Below, one piece after another: positions 33,079 through 43,094 of a DNA stretch of 64,000 bases (position 1 is its first letter; each line of letters starts with the position of its first letter). Source of the stretch: Sporosarcina ureae (lineage in GTDB: Bacteria > Bacillota > Bacilli > Bacillales_A > Planococcaceae); NCBI RefSeq assembly GCF_002082015.1, contig NZ_CP015109.1:1992501-2056500 (forward strand). Reading direction: 5' to 3'. Below the pieces are notes generated by a model. The model saw only the letters and a list, made by a program, of their open reading frames with translations. It did not search any database and was not told the DNA's origin. The translations under genes and the position numbers were made by a program.

Positions 33079-34125
33079 ATGAAAAAGGTTCTTGCAATAA
33101 TTGTAATTCTCGTATTGACGTTTTCAGTGGCTCCTAAAACACAAGCTTCTTCTAAAATATTTACAGACGTACCGAAAAACCATCCAAACTATACTGCTAT
33201 TATGTATTTGCTGGAAAATAAAGTGATTGAGCCTAGTGCACGCTTTGGTTTAAATGATAAAGTGACACGCGAAGAAGTCGCCATCATGGTGGCAAAAGCT
33301 ACGGGATTGAACGGAAAGAAAACCAAGACGAAATTTAAAGATGTTCCCGCGAATAGATATTCCTCCGGTTATATTAACTCTGCTGTGAAAGCGAAGATTA
33401 TTAATGGCTATCCTGATGGCACGTTCAAGCCTACTCAAAAAGTCACGCGTGGTCATATGGCTGCCTTCATTGCGAATGCGTTTAAGCTGACCAAGGAAAA
33501 AGATATTCGATTTAAAGACGTGTCGAAAGGTTCTACTGCTTACAATGCTGTGCGTAAACTAGCTTTTGAAAATATCACCTCAGGCTATCCCGATGGCACA
33601 TTTAGACCGAATGAAACATTAACTCGTTCGCATATTGCTGCATTCGTAGCAAGAGCTATGGATCCTGCATTTCGACCAGCACCACCTGTTATGGTAACGA
33701 GAGGAATTCATTTTGGAATGGATCCGGCACAAGTGATGAGTGTTGAATCGAAGTCGCCGGCCATATTGCTTTCGAATTTACGTGAGGGAAATAAACGATT
33801 ATTGATCTACCGAACTACAAAATATAACTTTTACACAGATCTAATTTACTATTTTGAAAATAATAAGCTGCAGTTCATAACCTATGACTTTATGGGTGGC
33901 GAGGATTACTATCATACTTCAGATGAAATGTTTGCGATGTACACCGAGTTAAATGAACACGCACAACGTGAATTTGGAATAGACCCGTATTCTGACACGG
34001 ACTATGAAACTACGTTTAATTCAGGATGGGAAAAGACCGGCTATGTAGTCATACTGACAGTAAACGATGACAATGTCAGTACAACAGCAAATTTAGTGTA
34101 CTTACCGAATTCAATGATAAAATAA
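33079..34125 (+). CDS. S-layer-homology (SLH) domain surface protein
   Basis: Secreted protein tied to the wall by three SLH domains. A signal peptide (residues 1-24, ending TQASS) is followed by SLH repeats at about 28-80, 88-145 and 148-200; the latter two carry NGYPDGTFKPTQKVTRGHMA and SGYPDGTFRPNETLTRSHIA. The last 140 residues are an unrecognised domain starting VTRGIHFGMDPAQVMSVE, mixed alpha/beta, rich in Tyr and Asp. AAAAAGGGG precedes the ATG. It stands between sspF and ispE, where B. subtilis has no gene, and has its own terminator, so it is an insertion. Confidence 0.88.
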   Translation: MKKVLAIIVILVLTFSVAPKTQASSKIFTDVPKNHPNYTAIMYLLENKVIEPSARFGLNDKVTREEVAIMVAKATGLNGKKTKTKFKDVPANRYSSGYINSAVKAKIINGYPDGTFKPTQKVTRGHMAAFIANAFKLTKEKDIRFKDVSKGSTAYNAVRKLAFENITSGYPDGTFRPNETLTRSHIAAFVARAMDPAFRPAPPVMVTRGIHFGMDPAQVMSVESKSPAILLSNLREGNKRLLIYRTTKYNFYTDLIYYFENNKLQFITYDFMGGEDYYHTSDEMFAMYTELNEHAQREFGIDPYSDTDYETTFNSGWEKTGYVVILTVNDDNVSTTANLVYLPNSMIK

Positions 34126-34138
34126 TATGTAGGTGACT

Positions 34139-34174
34139 AGGGTTGCATAGTGAAGTACATTTGCAACTCTTTTT
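34139..34174 (+). terminator. Terminator after the SLH gene
   Basis: AGGGTTGCA / TGCAACTCT with one G-U pair, then TTTTT. Confidence 0.85.
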
Positions 34175-34378
34175 CTGCTACGTAGAACAAACAGGAAGCG
34201 TGGATCCTTTGCAATTTACGTTATAATGGAAAGAATATTCGTTATATGCATGAAAATTCTCTAGAGCGCTATAGTCGATTATTGACTGGGAAATAAAATA
34301 TTGGCGGGACGTAAAGGTGAAAAGAACAGCAACGCTACTTTGTAAAGTACATATTCATTCAAGAGGAGGTTCAACAAG

Positions 34379-35446
34379 ATGTGGAATAATAATGATGTAA
34401 CGAAAACTCTCGGAATTACATACCCAATCATTCAAGCGGGAATGGCTGGTGGTACGACTACACCTGAATTGATAGCTGCTGTGTCCAATGCGGGGGGACT
34501 GGGTACACTTGGGGCTGGCTATATGAAAGCGCAAGATGTGAAAGAAGCGATACAAAGGATTAAGGAGTTAACAGATCGACCTTTTGGGGTCAATTTGTTT
34601 ATTCCTGAGGCATCAGAGATATCCAAAGATAAGATTAAAAAAGCTAATGAATTACTACGTCCCTATCGTGAAGAATTGCATGTGTCCGAGCCGGAAATAA
34701 AGGAGATATCTACCACAAACTTTGATAAGCAAGTAGAAGTCATAATCCAAGAAAAGATCGCGGTTTGTAGTTTCACATTCGGTGTACCATCTAAAGATAC
34801 TGTCCAACGTTTAAAAGAAAAGAACATCATTGTGGTGGGGACAGCTACAACTGTAAGTGAGGCAATGATCAATGAAGAGTGTGGAGTGGATATGGTGGTG
34901 GTGCAAGGAAGCGAAGCAGGGGGGCACCGCAGTACATTTTCAGGAAGCTTCGTTGATTCCATGATCGGAACGATGTCGCTTGTCCCTCAGGCTGCGGATC
35001 ATGTGCGCATTCCGGTTATTGCAGCTGGAGGAATTATGGACGGTAGAGGTGTCTTAGCAGCCCTTACACTCGGAGCCAAAGCAGTTCAAATGGGAACAGC
35101 TTTTGTGACAGCGGTTGAAAGTGGTGCGAAAACACAACATATTGATGCCATTCTCAAAAGCACGGAAGATCAGACCGTTGTTACATCGGTATTCAGTGGT
35201 AAACCAGCAAGAGGCATTCAAAATGACTTTATTCGTGAAATAAAACCTTACGAAGAAGATCTTCCGGATTACCCCATTATGAACACATTGACGACAGGAA
35301 TTCGTAATGAAGCGGCCAAGCAGGATCGCCCCGAATGGATTCATCTTTGGAGTGGACAGTCTCCTCGTTTAAGTACAAGACAACATGCTGCAACCTTGTT
35401 GTCGGACATCGTGTTACAAGTGGAGAGTATACTAAGTAGTAGATGA
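34379..35446 (+). CDS. Nitronate monooxygenase / FabK-like flavoprotein
   Basis: FMN-dependent TIM-barrel enzyme of the 2-nitropropane dioxygenase family. N-terminal [46 protein letters not shown] (with the catalytic-type His) and [13 protein letters not shown] mark the FMN site. The length of 355 aa is normal. It could detoxify alkyl nitronates or be an enoyl-ACP reductase II; sequence alone does not decide. AGAGGAGG precedes the ATG. It overlaps the frame of the next gene's region and is probably co-transcribed with it. Confidence 0.88.
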   Translation: MWNNNDVTKTLGITYPIIQAGMAGGTTTPELIAAVSNAGGLGTLGAGYMKAQDVKEAIQRIKELTDRPFGVNLFIPEASEISKDKIKKANELLRPYREELHVSEPEIKEISTTNFDKQVEVIIQEKIAVCSFTFGVPSKDTVQRLKEKNIIVVGTATTVSEAMINEECGVDMVVVQGSEAGGHRSTFSGSFVDSMIGTMSLVPQAADHVRIPVIAAGGIMDGRGVLAALTLGAKAVQMGTAFVTAVESGAKTQHIDAILKSTEDQTVVTSVFSGKPARGIQNDFIREIKPYEEDLPDYPIMNTLTTGIRNEAAKQDRPEWIHLWSGQSPRLSTRQHAATLLSDIVLQVESILSSR

Positions 35447-35460
35447 TTGGAGGATTCACA

Positions 35461-35811
35461 ATGACCACACATAAAATTTATACAATGAGTTTTGCTAGAG
35501 TTTATCCGCTTTATATTAACAAGGTAGAGAAAAAAGGACGCACAAAATCAGAAGTCGATGAAATCATCCGCTGGTTGACGGGATATAGCCAAGAAGAGCT
35601 GGAAGTACAGTTGGAAAAACAGACAAACTTCGAAACGTTCTTTGCGGAAGCGCCGAAGATGAATCCTTCGCGGACGCTAATCAAAGGTGTTATATGTGGA
35701 GTTAGAGTGGAAGAAATAGAAGAATCAACGATGCGGGAAATACGTTATTTGGATAAGCTGATTGATGAGTTGGCAAAGGGAAAAGCAATGGAGAAAATTT
35801 TACGCAAATGA
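35461..35811 (+). CDS. DUF2200-like conserved protein (116 aa)
   Basis: Small cytoplasmic protein of unknown role. [26 protein letters not shown] and [29 protein letters not shown] are typical of DUF2200. ATG 35461 is chosen because GGAGGA lies about eight bases upstream. It follows the flavoenzyme gene by 14 bases. The family name is from memory of the pattern; no function is known. Confidence 0.8.
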   Translation: MTTHKIYTMSFARVYPLYINKVEKKGRTKSEVDEIIRWLTGYSQEELEVQLEKQTNFETFFAEAPKMNPSRTLIKGVICGVRVEEIEESTMREIRYLDKLIDELAKGKAMEKILRK

Positions 35812-35893
35812 TAAATGAAAATTCAATTGTTCAAAAACGGCGAAAGGAAATCACCTACGTCAGAACTACGGAACGGAATTAACGTGACAAAGT

Positions 35894-35924
35894 GAACTGC
35901 AAAGCGATTGCAGTTCTTTTTTTA
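35894..35924 (+). terminator. Terminator before ispE
   Basis: GAACTGCAA-AGCGA-TTGCAGTTC followed by TTTTTTT. Confidence 0.9.
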
Positions 35925-36000
35925 TTTAATCCTCTTATGTTCTATTCATTCTGTGGTAATATATGAGCAAGAACAATGCAGTGGGGAGGGAGCTTTTATC

Positions 36001-36867
36001 ATGATTTACGAAAAGGCGCCTGCGAAAATCAACTTAACATTAGATGTGTTGAGCAAACGGCCGGATGGCTATCATGATGTCGAGATGATTATGACAACGG
36101 TTGATTTGGCTGATCGTATCTGGCTTCGACCTACGACGGATCATGCCATTACGATTAAGTCATCTCATCGATTTGTGCCGAATGATCGCAAAAACTTGGC
36201 GTACCAAGCAGCGGATTTATTGCGCAAACGCTATCGCTTGGACTATGGAGTGGAAATTACTCTAGATAAGAATATTCCGATCGCCGCAGGGCTAGCTGGT
36301 GGGAGTTCAGATGCGGCCGCGACTCTTCGTGGATTAAACCGTCTATGGGAGCTCGGATTGTCTTTGGATGAGCTGGCTGTCCTAGGTGCAGAAATTGGAT
36401 CGGATGTACCATTTTGCGTATATGGCGGCACTGCGATCGCAAGAGGGCGAGGAGAAGACATCACGCATCTACCTGCTCCACCTAACTGCTGGGTCGTGCT
36501 GGCGAAACCGACGATCGGTGTATCGACCGGCAATATCTATGGACAGTTGAACTTGTCTTCTATCACGCATCCGCAAACAGAGCGTATGATGGAAGCGTTG
36601 CAAGAAAGTAATTATGACAAGATGTGCGCATCGCTAGGAAATGTGCTAGAGCCTGTGACGATGGGCCTTCACAAGGAAGTGGTCATACTCAAAGAACAAA
36701 TGGAACGTTTTGGAGCAGACGCTGTTTTAATGAGCGGCAGCGGTCCAACGGTATTCGGACTGGTGAAGCACGAATCGCGTGTACCGAAAATAGTAAATGC
36801 CTTAAAAGGGTTTTGCCAAGACGTACATGCCGTGCGTATGCTCGGTGAACCTATTGTAGTTGATTAA
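36001..36867 (+). CDS. ispE: 4-diphosphocytidyl-2-C-methyl-D-erythritol kinase
   Basis: Fourth step of the MEP isoprenoid pathway; GHMP kinase. Seen: [22 protein letters not shown] at residues 3-24, the ATP loop [19 protein letters not shown] (about 94-112), [11 protein letters not shown] (about 135) and a C-terminal [15 protein letters not shown] 36001 with GGGGAGGGAG upstream gives 288 aa; a longer frame to 35908 would run back into the terminator. Confidence 0.97.
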   Translation: MIYEKAPAKINLTLDVLSKRPDGYHDVEMIMTTVDLADRIWLRPTTDHAITIKSSHRFVPNDRKNLAYQAADLLRKRYRLDYGVEITLDKNIPIAAGLAGGSSDAAATLRGLNRLWELGLSLDELAVLGAEIGSDVPFCVYGGTAIARGRGEDITHLPAPPNCWVVLAKPTIGVSTGNIYGQLNLSSITHPQTERMMEALQESNYDKMCASLGNVLEPVTMGLHKEVVILKEQMERFGADAVLMSGSGPTVFGLVKHESRVPKIVNALKGFCQDVHAVRMLGEPIVVD

Positions 36868-36910
36868 TACCGGACGATTATGATAATCTACTTATAAATC
36901 ATTCGGGTTT
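36866..36910 (+). promoter_or_regulatory. Possible PurBox pair before purR
   Basis: AATACCGGACGAT (36866-36878) matches 11 of 13 positions of the PurBox AWWWCCGAACWWT. The reverse complement of 36898-36910 (AAACCCGAATGAT) matches 10 of 13. They face each other with 19 bases between, against 16-17 in B. subtilis. Autoregulation of purR is known there; here it is a suggestion. Confidence 0.4.
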
Positions 36911-36925
36911 AGGAGTCGGTATTAT

Positions 36926-37768
36926 ATGAAATGGAAAAGAAGTGAAAGGCTTGTCGATATGACGCGTCATTTGCTGGAAAATCCACACACTCTCATTTCT
37001 TTGACGTTTTTTTCGAACCGGTATTCAGCCGCCAAGTCCTCAATTAGTGAAGACTTGGGTATTTTGAAAGAGACATTTGAAGAGAGTAGCACGGGTCGTC
37101 TAGTGACGATTTCGGGTGCTGCTGGCGGTATTAAATACATTCCGTTAGTCGGTCGTGAGGAGATAAAAGAAGTCATTCACTCATTGATGAATGAACTAAG
37201 AAAGTCGGATCGGCTACTTCCTGGCGGTTATCTGTATATGACGGATTTGTTGGGAAACCCCCGTTTTCTCGATCGAATTGGCAAGGTAATTGCGACAGCT
37301 TTCTTTGATAAAGAAATTGATGCCATTATGACGGTTGCAACGAAAGGTATTCCGATTGCGCATGCGATTGCCCGTCATTTGAACGTACCCGTCATCGTGG
37401 TACGTCGAGACAGCAAAGTGACGGAAGGCCCCACTGTCAGCATTAATTACGTTTCAGGTTCTGCACGCAGGATTCAAACGATGGTGCTGTCAAAGAGAAG
37501 TATGCAGAGCGGTCAAAAAGTATTGTTGACAGATGATTTTATGAAAGTGGGCGGCACGATGCAGGGCATGAAAAGCTTGCTTGAAGAATTCAACTGTGAA
37601 CTGGGTGGCGTGGCGGTCTTAGTTGAAGCCGAACACCTTGAAGAAGTTTTAGTAGATGATTATCTTTCGTTAGTGAAATTACATGCAGTCGATGAGAAAC
37701 ACCGTAAGATCGAGTTGGAAGAAGGAAATTATTTCACGAGAGGCGGTAATGAGTTATGGAATATGTAA
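36926..37768 (+). CDS. purR: Purine operon repressor PurR
   Basis: Binds PurBoxes and is released by PRPP. An N-terminal winged helix (about 1-75) is joined to a phosphoribosyltransferase-fold domain with the PRPP loop [17 protein letters not shown] (about 203-219). Length 280 aa. The yabJ/ridA start lies 13 bases inside its end, so the two are coupled. Confidence 0.96.
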   Translation: MKWKRSERLVDMTRHLLENPHTLISLTFFSNRYSAAKSSISEDLGILKETFEESSTGRLVTISGAAGGIKYIPLVGREEIKEVIHSLMNELRKSDRLLPGGYLYMTDLLGNPRFLDRIGKVIATAFFDKEIDAIMTVATKGIPIAHAIARHLNVPVIVVRRDSKVTEGPTVSINYVSGSARRIQTMVLSKRSMQSGQKVLLTDDFMKVGGTMQGMKSLLEEFNCELGGVAVLVEAEHLEEVLVDDYLSLVKLHAVDEKHRKIELEEGNYFTRGGNELWNM

Positions 37769-38130
37769 AAACAGAACAAGCCCCGCAGGCAATTGGACCC
37801 TATTCGCAAGCAGTAAAAGTGAATGGTGTAGTGTACACGTCAGGACAAATTCCTTTAACACTTGCTGGCGAAGTGATAGGTGACGGGATAGAAGAACAGA
37901 CGAACCAAGTCCTTCAAAATTTGAGCAAAGTACTGGAAGAAGCGGGTTCTAGTTTACAAAAAGTCATTAAAACGACAGTGTTTATTCAAGACATGAATGA
38001 ATTTGGAGCGTTAAATGCTATTTATGAAGAACACTTTGGAGAGCATAAACCAGCTCGCTCGACAGTAGAAGTGGCTCGTCTTCCAAAAGACGTACGAGTA
38101 GAAATTGAAGCGATTGCGCTTTGTGAATAA
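37756..38130 (+). CDS. ridA: RidA-family enamine/imine deaminase (YabJ)
   Basis: Removes reactive 2-aminoacrylate-type enamines; in B. subtilis YabJ has been linked to purine regulation. Trimeric YjgF/RidA fold: [23 protein letters not shown], the conserved Arg in [21 protein letters not shown]. Length 124 aa, normal. It overlaps the purR end. Confidence 0.96.
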   Translation: MEYVKTEQAPQAIGPYSQAVKVNGVVYTSGQIPLTLAGEVIGDGIEEQTNQVLQNLSKVLEEAGSSLQKVIKTTVFIQDMNEFGALNAIYEEHFGEHKPARSTVEVARLPKDVRVEIEAIALCE

Positions 38131-38139
38131 TCGGATGTG

Positions 38140-38178
38140 AAGCCCGTCTTGATCAAGTTTAGATCATAGCGGGTTTTT
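38140..38178 (+). terminator. Terminator after ridA
   Basis: AGCCCG...TGATC / GATCA...CGGGTTTTT, with an internal loop of three bases on each side. Confidence 0.8.
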
Positions 38179-38384
38179 CTTGTTATTAGAAAATGAGTAG
38201 GGGAAATGTAGATATAGATTTGAAGTAATATACAAACATTAAAAAATTCACAAAAGATTCTATTTTCATTTAGCGCAAAAACTAGTATTATAGAATTAGC
38301 ACCAGTATTATGGTTAAAAAGTTAATCATACCAACTAACCTAGAATACGTTCAGTGTGAAAACGACAACAAGGGAGTGGGGAAA

Positions 38385-38672
38385 ATGGAAATCACAGATG
38401 TGAGATTACGCAAAGTAGACACGGAAGGTAGAATGAGAGCAATAGCTTCCATTACGCTTAACGATCAGTTTGTCATCCATGATATCCGAGTCATCGAGGG
38501 GAATGACGGATTATTCGTGGCGATGCCGAGCAAACGCACACCGGATGGGGAGTTCCGCGATGTGGCGCATCCAATTAATTCAGACGCACGGACAAAAGTA
38601 CAGGAGTCCATCTTGACAGCGTATCACCAGGCAGACAAACAGCAAGGGGAATTGCAAGAAGCTGTTTTATAA
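38385..38672 (+). CDS. spoVG: SpoVG, RNA-binding regulator of septation/sporulation
   Basis: Small nucleic-acid-binding protein needed for spore cortex formation and timing of division. [20 protein letters not shown] and [22 protein letters not shown] match SpoVG exactly in pattern; length 95 aa. ATG 38385 is chosen since conservation starts there. A GAAT-type -10 (38293-38296) lies upstream, but no good sigma-H -35 is seen. The region 38179-38384 otherwise holds nothing I can name. Confidence 0.97.
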   Translation: MEITDVRLRKVDTEGRMRAIASITLNDQFVIHDIRVIEGNDGLFVAMPSKRTPDGEFRDVAHPINSDARTKVQESILTAYHQADKQQGELQEAVL

Positions 38673-38714
38673 TTTCATCGCCCTAGAGAAAGCGTTTCCA
38701 TGTGTTCTATCCAT

Positions 38715-38752
38715 AAAAAGGCCATCTGCTCGAGTAGATGGCCTTTTTATTG
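38715..38752 (+). terminator. Terminator after spoVG
   Basis: AAAAAGGCCATCT-GCTCGAGT-AGATGGCCTTTTT, a perfect stem. Confidence 0.95.
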
Positions 38753-38853
38753 TTTTGAAATTGAAATGGAGAGCCTGGCATAGAGATCAGGATTAGTGTG
38801 GGTCTTAATCCTGAACATATTGAGGTTAAAACACAACAGTAATTCACATCTGC

Positions 38854-38890
38854 CCACAGTAATAAAAATGCTTCACTTTTATTACTGTGG
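38854..38890. repeat. Perfect 14-bp inverted repeat, loop of nine
   Basis: CCACAGTAATAAAA (38854-38867) and TTTTATTACTGTGG (38877-38890) pair without mismatch. No T-run follows, so it is not an ordinary terminator. It lies between the spoVG terminator and the glmU promoter. Confidence 0.85.
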
Positions 38891-38954
38891 CGACATAATC
38901 GCAAAAAGATCAACAATCATAAAATAAAGTTATGTAATTGTCAAGGGGATATGC

Positions 38955-38983
38955 TTGAAAAAATCAGTCATTTCCGCTATAGT
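38955..38983 (+). promoter_or_regulatory. Sigma-A promoter of glmU
   Basis: TTGAAA (38955-38960), 17-base spacer, TATAGT (38978-38983), about 40 bases before the start codon. Confidence 0.75.
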
Positions 38984-39021
38984 CAATTATGAATTTAACA
39001 AACAAGGATGGAGGCTGACAG

Positions 39022-40380
39022 ATGACAAATACATATGCGATTGTCCTAGCAGCAGGACAGGGCACGCGAATGAAGTCGGATCTTTATAAAGTACTTCATC
39101 CAGTCTGTGGCAAGCCGATGGTTGAGCATGTGATTGATCATATTCGCGATCTCCACTCAGATCGGATCGTCACGATTGTCGGTCATGGTGCCGAGATGGT
39201 AGAGCAGACGTTGGGCGACAAAAGTGAATACGCACTACAGGCAGAGCAACTAGGTACTGCACATGCCGTGCAACAAGCCGAGAAAGTACTTGCGAACCTT
39301 GATGGCACAACACTCGTTGTCTGCGGCGACACGCCATTAATCAGCACAGAAACAATGGCAGCGCTTCTTGCGCATCATCATGAAACAGATGCGAAGGCGA
39401 CGATACTTACTGCAATAGCAGATGATCCAACAGGTTACGGTCGAATCATCCGTGCGGAGAACGGAGACGTAGTGCGAAACGTCGAACATAAAGATACGAA
39501 CGATGGAGAGCGTCTTGTTAAGGAAATTAATACAGGCACCTATTGCTTTGACAACCGTGTGTTATTCAACACACTAAAAAAAGTAAACAACGATAATGCA
39601 CAAGGCGAGTATTATCTTCCAGATGTATTAGGGATTTTGAAGTCTGAGGGACAACGAATTTCAGCTTATACGACACCTGATTTTCAGGAAACATTAGGTG
39701 TCAACGACCGTGTGGCATTGGCACAAGCTGAAAAAAGCATGCGCCAACTGATTGCGGAGAAGCATATGCGTAACGGGGTCACAATTATTAGTCCTGAGCA
39801 GACAGTGATTAGTGCAGAAGCTGAAATCGGTCGTGATACTGTTATCCAACCTGGCGTACTCATTGAAGGAGCTACAAAGATCGGCTCACAATGTGTCATT
39901 GGACCTAATAGTCATATTCAAAACAGCACGGTGGGTGACCACACGACAATTCATTCTTCTGTTGTCCGTGATAGTACAGTTGGAAATCAGACAGCAGTCG
40001 GTCCTTTTGCACACTTGCGTCCTGACACACAGCTCGGAGATCATGTCAAAGTAGGCAACTTTGTTGAGGTGAAAAAATCTCAGCTTGGTGACAGTAGTAA
40101 AGTTTCTCACCTCAGTTACATAGGTGATACAGAAATAGGCAAGAATGTTAACGTTGGCTGTGGTACGATTACAGTGAATTACGATGGAAAAAATAAGTAT
40201 AAAACAGAAATAGAAGACAATGCATTTATTGGCTGTAATGCCAATTTGGTCGCACCGGTCACGATAGGAAAGAATGCGATTGTGGCAGCGGGATCCACAG
40301 TCACAAAAAATGTACCGGAAAATTCACTTGCAATTGGACGCGTTCGGCAAGAGAATAAAGAAGGATACGTACAAAACTAA
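39022..40380 (+). CDS. glmU: Bifunctional UDP-GlcNAc pyrophosphorylase / GlcN-1-P acetyltransferase
   Basis: Makes UDP-GlcNAc for the wall. N-terminal uridylyltransferase: [20 protein letters not shown] and CGDTPLI. C-terminal left-handed beta-helix acetyltransferase (about 250-450) with hexapeptide repeats and the [13 protein letters not shown] segment. Length 452 aa. UDP-GlcNAc is also the probable precursor for the exopolysaccharide island at 5-13 kb. prs follows by 27 bases. Confidence 0.98.
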   Translation: MTNTYAIVLAAGQGTRMKSDLYKVLHPVCGKPMVEHVIDHIRDLHSDRIVTIVGHGAEMVEQTLGDKSEYALQAEQLGTAHAVQQAEKVLANLDGTTLVVCGDTPLISTETMAALLAHHHETDAKATILTAIADDPTGYGRIIRAENGDVVRNVEHKDTNDGERLVKEINTGTYCFDNRVLFNTLKKVNNDNAQGEYYLPDVLGILKSEGQRISAYTTPDFQETLGVNDRVALAQAEKSMRQLIAEKHMRNGVTIISPEQTVISAEAEIGRDTVIQPGVLIEGATKIGSQCVIGPNSHIQNSTVGDHTTIHSSVVRDSTVGNQTAVGPFAHLRPDTQLGDHVKVGNFVEVKKSQLGDSSKVSHLSYIGDTEIGKNVNVGCGTITVNYDGKNKYKTEIEDNAFIGCNANLVAPVTIGKNAIVAAGSTVTKNVPENSLAIGRVRQENKEGYVQN

Positions 40381-40407
40381 TCTTACCCAACCAACAGGAG
40401 GGCCATC

Positions 40408-41361
40408 ATGGCATATCAATATCCAAACGACAAACTGAAAATATTTTCTTTAACTGCGAATGAACCACTTGCAAAAGAAGTAGCAGATCAAGTCGGGCTT
40501 CCGCTCGGCAAGCTCTCAGTCAAACGTTTTAGTGACGGAGAAATCCAAATCAATATCGATGAAAGCATCCGTGGCTGTGAAGTATTTGTCATTCAATCTA
40601 CTTCTAATCCGGTCAACGATAACTTAATGGAACTTCTCATTATGCTGGATGCCTTAATGCGTGCATCCGCGCGTACGATTAATGTGGTCATGCCATACTA
40701 CGGTTATGCACGTCAAGACCGTAAAGCAAGTTCACGTGAACCTATAACGGCTAAATTAGTTGCAAACTTACTAGAAAAAGCAGGTGCTGATCGCGTAATC
40801 GCGGTAGATTTGCATGCACCACAAATTCAAGGTTTCTTCGATATTCCGATTGATCACTTGATTGCAGAACCAATCCTAACGGAGTATTTCCAAGGTCAAG
40901 GATTAGATGATCTTGTTATCGTTTCACCTGACCATGGCGGTGTAACACGTGCACGTAAAATGGCGGACCGTATGAAAGCGCCGATTGCCATTATAGATAA
41001 GCGTCGTCCTCGTCCGAACGTAGCGGAAGTAATGAATATCGTTGGCAATGTAGAAGGGAAAACGGCCATTCTAATTGATGATATTATCGATACAGCCGGT
41101 ACTATCACGATTGCCGCGAGCGCTCTAATTGAAAGCGGAGCAAAAGAAGTGTATGCTTGTTGTTCACATCCTGTTTTATCCGGACCAGCGATTGAGCGCA
41201 TTAATAATTCTAAAATCAAGCAGTTAGTGATTACGAATTCTATTAAATTGCCGGAAAGTAAACAATCTCCAAAAATCAAACAGCTATCGATTGCGCCTTT
41301 GTTGGCTTCAGCGATTATTCGTGTGTTTGAGAACAAGTCTGTAAGTACATTATTTGAGTAA
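40408..41361 (+). CDS. prs: Ribose-phosphate pyrophosphokinase
   Basis: Makes PRPP from ribose-5-phosphate and ATP for purines, pyrimidines, His, Trp and [33 protein letters not shown] and [14 protein letters not shown] are catalytic-region signatures, and [12 protein letters not shown] is the PRPP-binding loop. Length 317 aa. A good ribosome site (AGGAGGG) precedes it. Confidence 0.98.
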   Translation: MAYQYPNDKLKIFSLTANEPLAKEVADQVGLPLGKLSVKRFSDGEIQINIDESIRGCEVFVIQSTSNPVNDNLMELLIMLDALMRASARTINVVMPYYGYARQDRKASSREPITAKLVANLLEKAGADRVIAVDLHAPQIQGFFDIPIDHLIAEPILTEYFQGQGLDDLVIVSPDHGGVTRARKMADRMKAPIAIIDKRRPRPNVAEVMNIVGNVEGKTAILIDDIIDTAGTITIAASALIESGAKEVYACCSHPVLSGPAIERINNSKIKQLVITNSIKLPESKQSPKIKQLSIAPLLASAIIRVFENKSVSTLFE

Positions 41362-41367
41362 TAATAA

Positions 41368-41389
41368 GTTAACGAGTACCTTCGGGTAT
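41368..41389 (+). promoter_or_regulatory. Possible sigma-B-like promoter of ctc
   Basis: GTTAAC (41368-41373) and an exact GGGTAT (41384-41389). The spacer is 10 bases, shorter than the 12-14 usual for sigma-B. In B. subtilis ctc is the classic sigma-B gene, which is the main reason to note it. Confidence 0.3.
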
Positions 41390-41442
41390 TGAAAATTTAA
41401 AGATTTATAAAAAACTTTTTGATGGGATAGGTGACTATACAA

Positions 41443-42072
41443 ATGAGCACAATTATGTCCAATTTAAGAGAAACTGACAAGAACACAGTAAGTGAATTAA
41501 GAAAAAGCGGATGGATTCCTTCCGTAGTATACGGCTATGAAACGGAAAGCACTCCAATCGCAGTAAAAGAGCGTGATCTTCTAGACACACTTCGTGAAAC
41601 AGGAAGAAACGGTGTTATCAAATTGACTGTAGATGGCAACGACAAAAATGTCGTATTAAACGATTACCAGGCTGATGTATTGACTGGATTCCTTACACAC
41701 GCTGACTTTTTAGCGATCAATATGACGGAAGAGCTTGAAGTAGACGTAGCGATTAACCTTGTTGGAGACGCGCCAGGTGAAAAGGCAGGCGGAACAATTC
41801 AACAACCGGTATGGGAAATCACAATTCGCGTAAAGCCATCTGACATTCCTGAACATATTGACGTAGATGTTTCAGAACTTGAAATTGGTGAAACAATTCT
41901 TGTTGGCGATATCCGCGATAAAGTGAAGTTTGAAATCTTAACTGAAGACGAAGTAGGATTGGTGACTATTTCTGCACCACGTTCTGCTGAAGAATTGGAA
42001 GCATTAGACGAAGCGACTGAAAGTACTGAAGCTGAGCCGGAAGTAATCGGTGAAGATAAAGAAGAGAAATAA
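41443..42072 (+). CDS. ctc: Ribosomal protein bL25 / general stress protein Ctc
   Basis: Long-form bL25, binds 5S rRNA. N-terminal L25 domain (ELRKSGWIPSVVYGYETES) and a C-terminal TL5-type beta domain (about 95-185), then an acidic tail rich in Glu and Asp. ATG 41443 has TAGGTGA eight bases upstream; a GTG at 41431 would overlap that site. Length 209 aa. Confidence 0.94.
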   Translation: MSTIMSNLRETDKNTVSELRKSGWIPSVVYGYETESTPIAVKERDLLDTLRETGRNGVIKLTVDGNDKNVVLNDYQADVLTGFLTHADFLAINMTEELEVDVAINLVGDAPGEKAGGTIQQPVWEITIRVKPSDIPEHIDVDVSELEIGETILVGDIRDKVKFEILTEDEVGLVTISAPRSAEELEALDEATESTEAEPEVIGEDKEEK

Positions 42073-42082
42073 GTTACAAAAT

Positions 42083-42116
42083 GGGCGCACGAATTTGAAC
42101 CGTGCGCTCCTTTTCT
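42083..42116 (+). terminator. Terminator after ctc
   Basis: GCGCACG-AATTTGAAC-CGTGCGC followed by TCCTTTTC. Confidence 0.85.
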
Positions 42117-42152
42117 ATGTATAGATATCATTTAGAAAAGGAAGAGAAGAAC

Positions 42153-42719
42153 ATGAAATTACTAATTGGACTCGGAAATCCTGGGAAAAACTACGAAAAC
42201 ACACGTCATAATATTGGTTTCCAAGTAATCGATGAATTGGCTAAGCGGTGGCAAGCTCCGGCGTTCCAGCAAAAGTTCAATGGTCAATTTACGACTGTCC
42301 ATACAGTTGAAGGTAAAGTGATATTATTGAAACCGATGACTTATATGAACTTATCTGGAGAAAGCGTCCGTCCACTAGTGGATTATTTTGAAGTGAACGA
42401 TGAAGAAATAGTTGTGTTATATGATGATTTAGATTTACCGGCCGGAAAAATCCGTCTTCGTCAAAAAGGCAGTGCGGGTGGTCATAATGGTATGAAGTCA
42501 CTCATTGCGCATCTAGGTACTACTGAATTCAACCGCATTCGAATTGGCGTGGATCGTCCTACTGGTGGTATGAAGGTCGCTGACTACGTATTATCTCCAT
42601 TTAGCAAGGACGAGCAACCATTGATCGAAGACGCAATTCAAAAGAGCGCAGATGCCTGTGAAGAATGGACAACAAAAAAGCAACCATTTATTGAAGTGAT
42701 GAATAAATTTAACGGGTAA
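42153..42719 (+). CDS. pth: Peptidyl-tRNA hydrolase (SpoVC)
   Basis: Frees tRNA from dropped-off peptidyl-tRNA. GLGNPGKNYENTRHNIGF holds the catalytic His (residue 20), and KPMTYMNLSGESV and DDLDLPAGKIRLR are family signatures. ATG 42153, 188 aa; the longer frame reaches back into the ctc terminator. Confidence 0.97.
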   Translation: MKLLIGLGNPGKNYENTRHNIGFQVIDELAKRWQAPAFQQKFNGQFTTVHTVEGKVILLKPMTYMNLSGESVRPLVDYFEVNDEEIVVLYDDLDLPAGKIRLRQKGSAGGHNGMKSLIAHLGTTEFNRIRIGVDRPTGGMKVADYVLSPFSKDEQPLIEDAIQKSADACEEWTTKKQPFIEVMNKFNG

Positions 42720-42772
42720 GCATAATATAGCGACTCTTTGCCTATACTTTGAAAAAGGAAGGTGAAGAGAAT

Positions 42773-42991
42773 ATGATCCGTTATTCTTGTAATCACTGTC
42801 ATACGGAAATCGGTTCGATTCCATTTGAGTCGGCTAAGGGTACCCTCAGTCAACTAGAAGATGCGGATAAAAATGCATTTTTGTCTGTAGATCCGGATGG
42901 CGGCTTGCATATACGATGTATTTGCGAACACTGCGAGCAATCCTTGCAGAAGTTTCCGGACTATTACACCTTAAAAAAATGGTTACAATAA
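42773..42991 (+). CDS. fin: Anti-sigma-F factor Fin
   Basis: Forespore protein that displaces sigma-F from RNA polymerase to help the switch to sigma-G (shown in B. subtilis). It has two CxxC zinc pairs, CNHCH near the start and CEHC near residue 53, in 72 aa. ATG 42773 has GGAAGGTG upstream. The location between pth and mfd is diagnostic. Confidence 0.92.
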   Translation: MIRYSCNHCHTEIGSIPFESAKGTLSQLEDADKNAFLSVDPDGGLHIRCICEHCEQSLQKFPDYYTLKKWLQ

Positions 42992-42999
42992 GTAACAGA

Positions 43000-43028
43000 T
43001 GCTTTGGCGCTGGTAGCCAAAGCTTTTT
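43000..43028 (+). terminator. Terminator after fin
   Basis: GCTTTGGC-GCTGGTA-GCCAAAGC then TTTTTG. Confidence 0.9.
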
Positions 43029-43094
43029 GTGCATAAAGCATTCTGTTCCATATAAAGAGACAGACTAAGTTAAGAGATAAGGAGGAGTAGTGGA

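Noticed and set aside
38260-38296. Sigma-H promoter of spoVG
   Set aside because: A GAAT -10 is present, but no AGGA-type -35 lies at the right distance.
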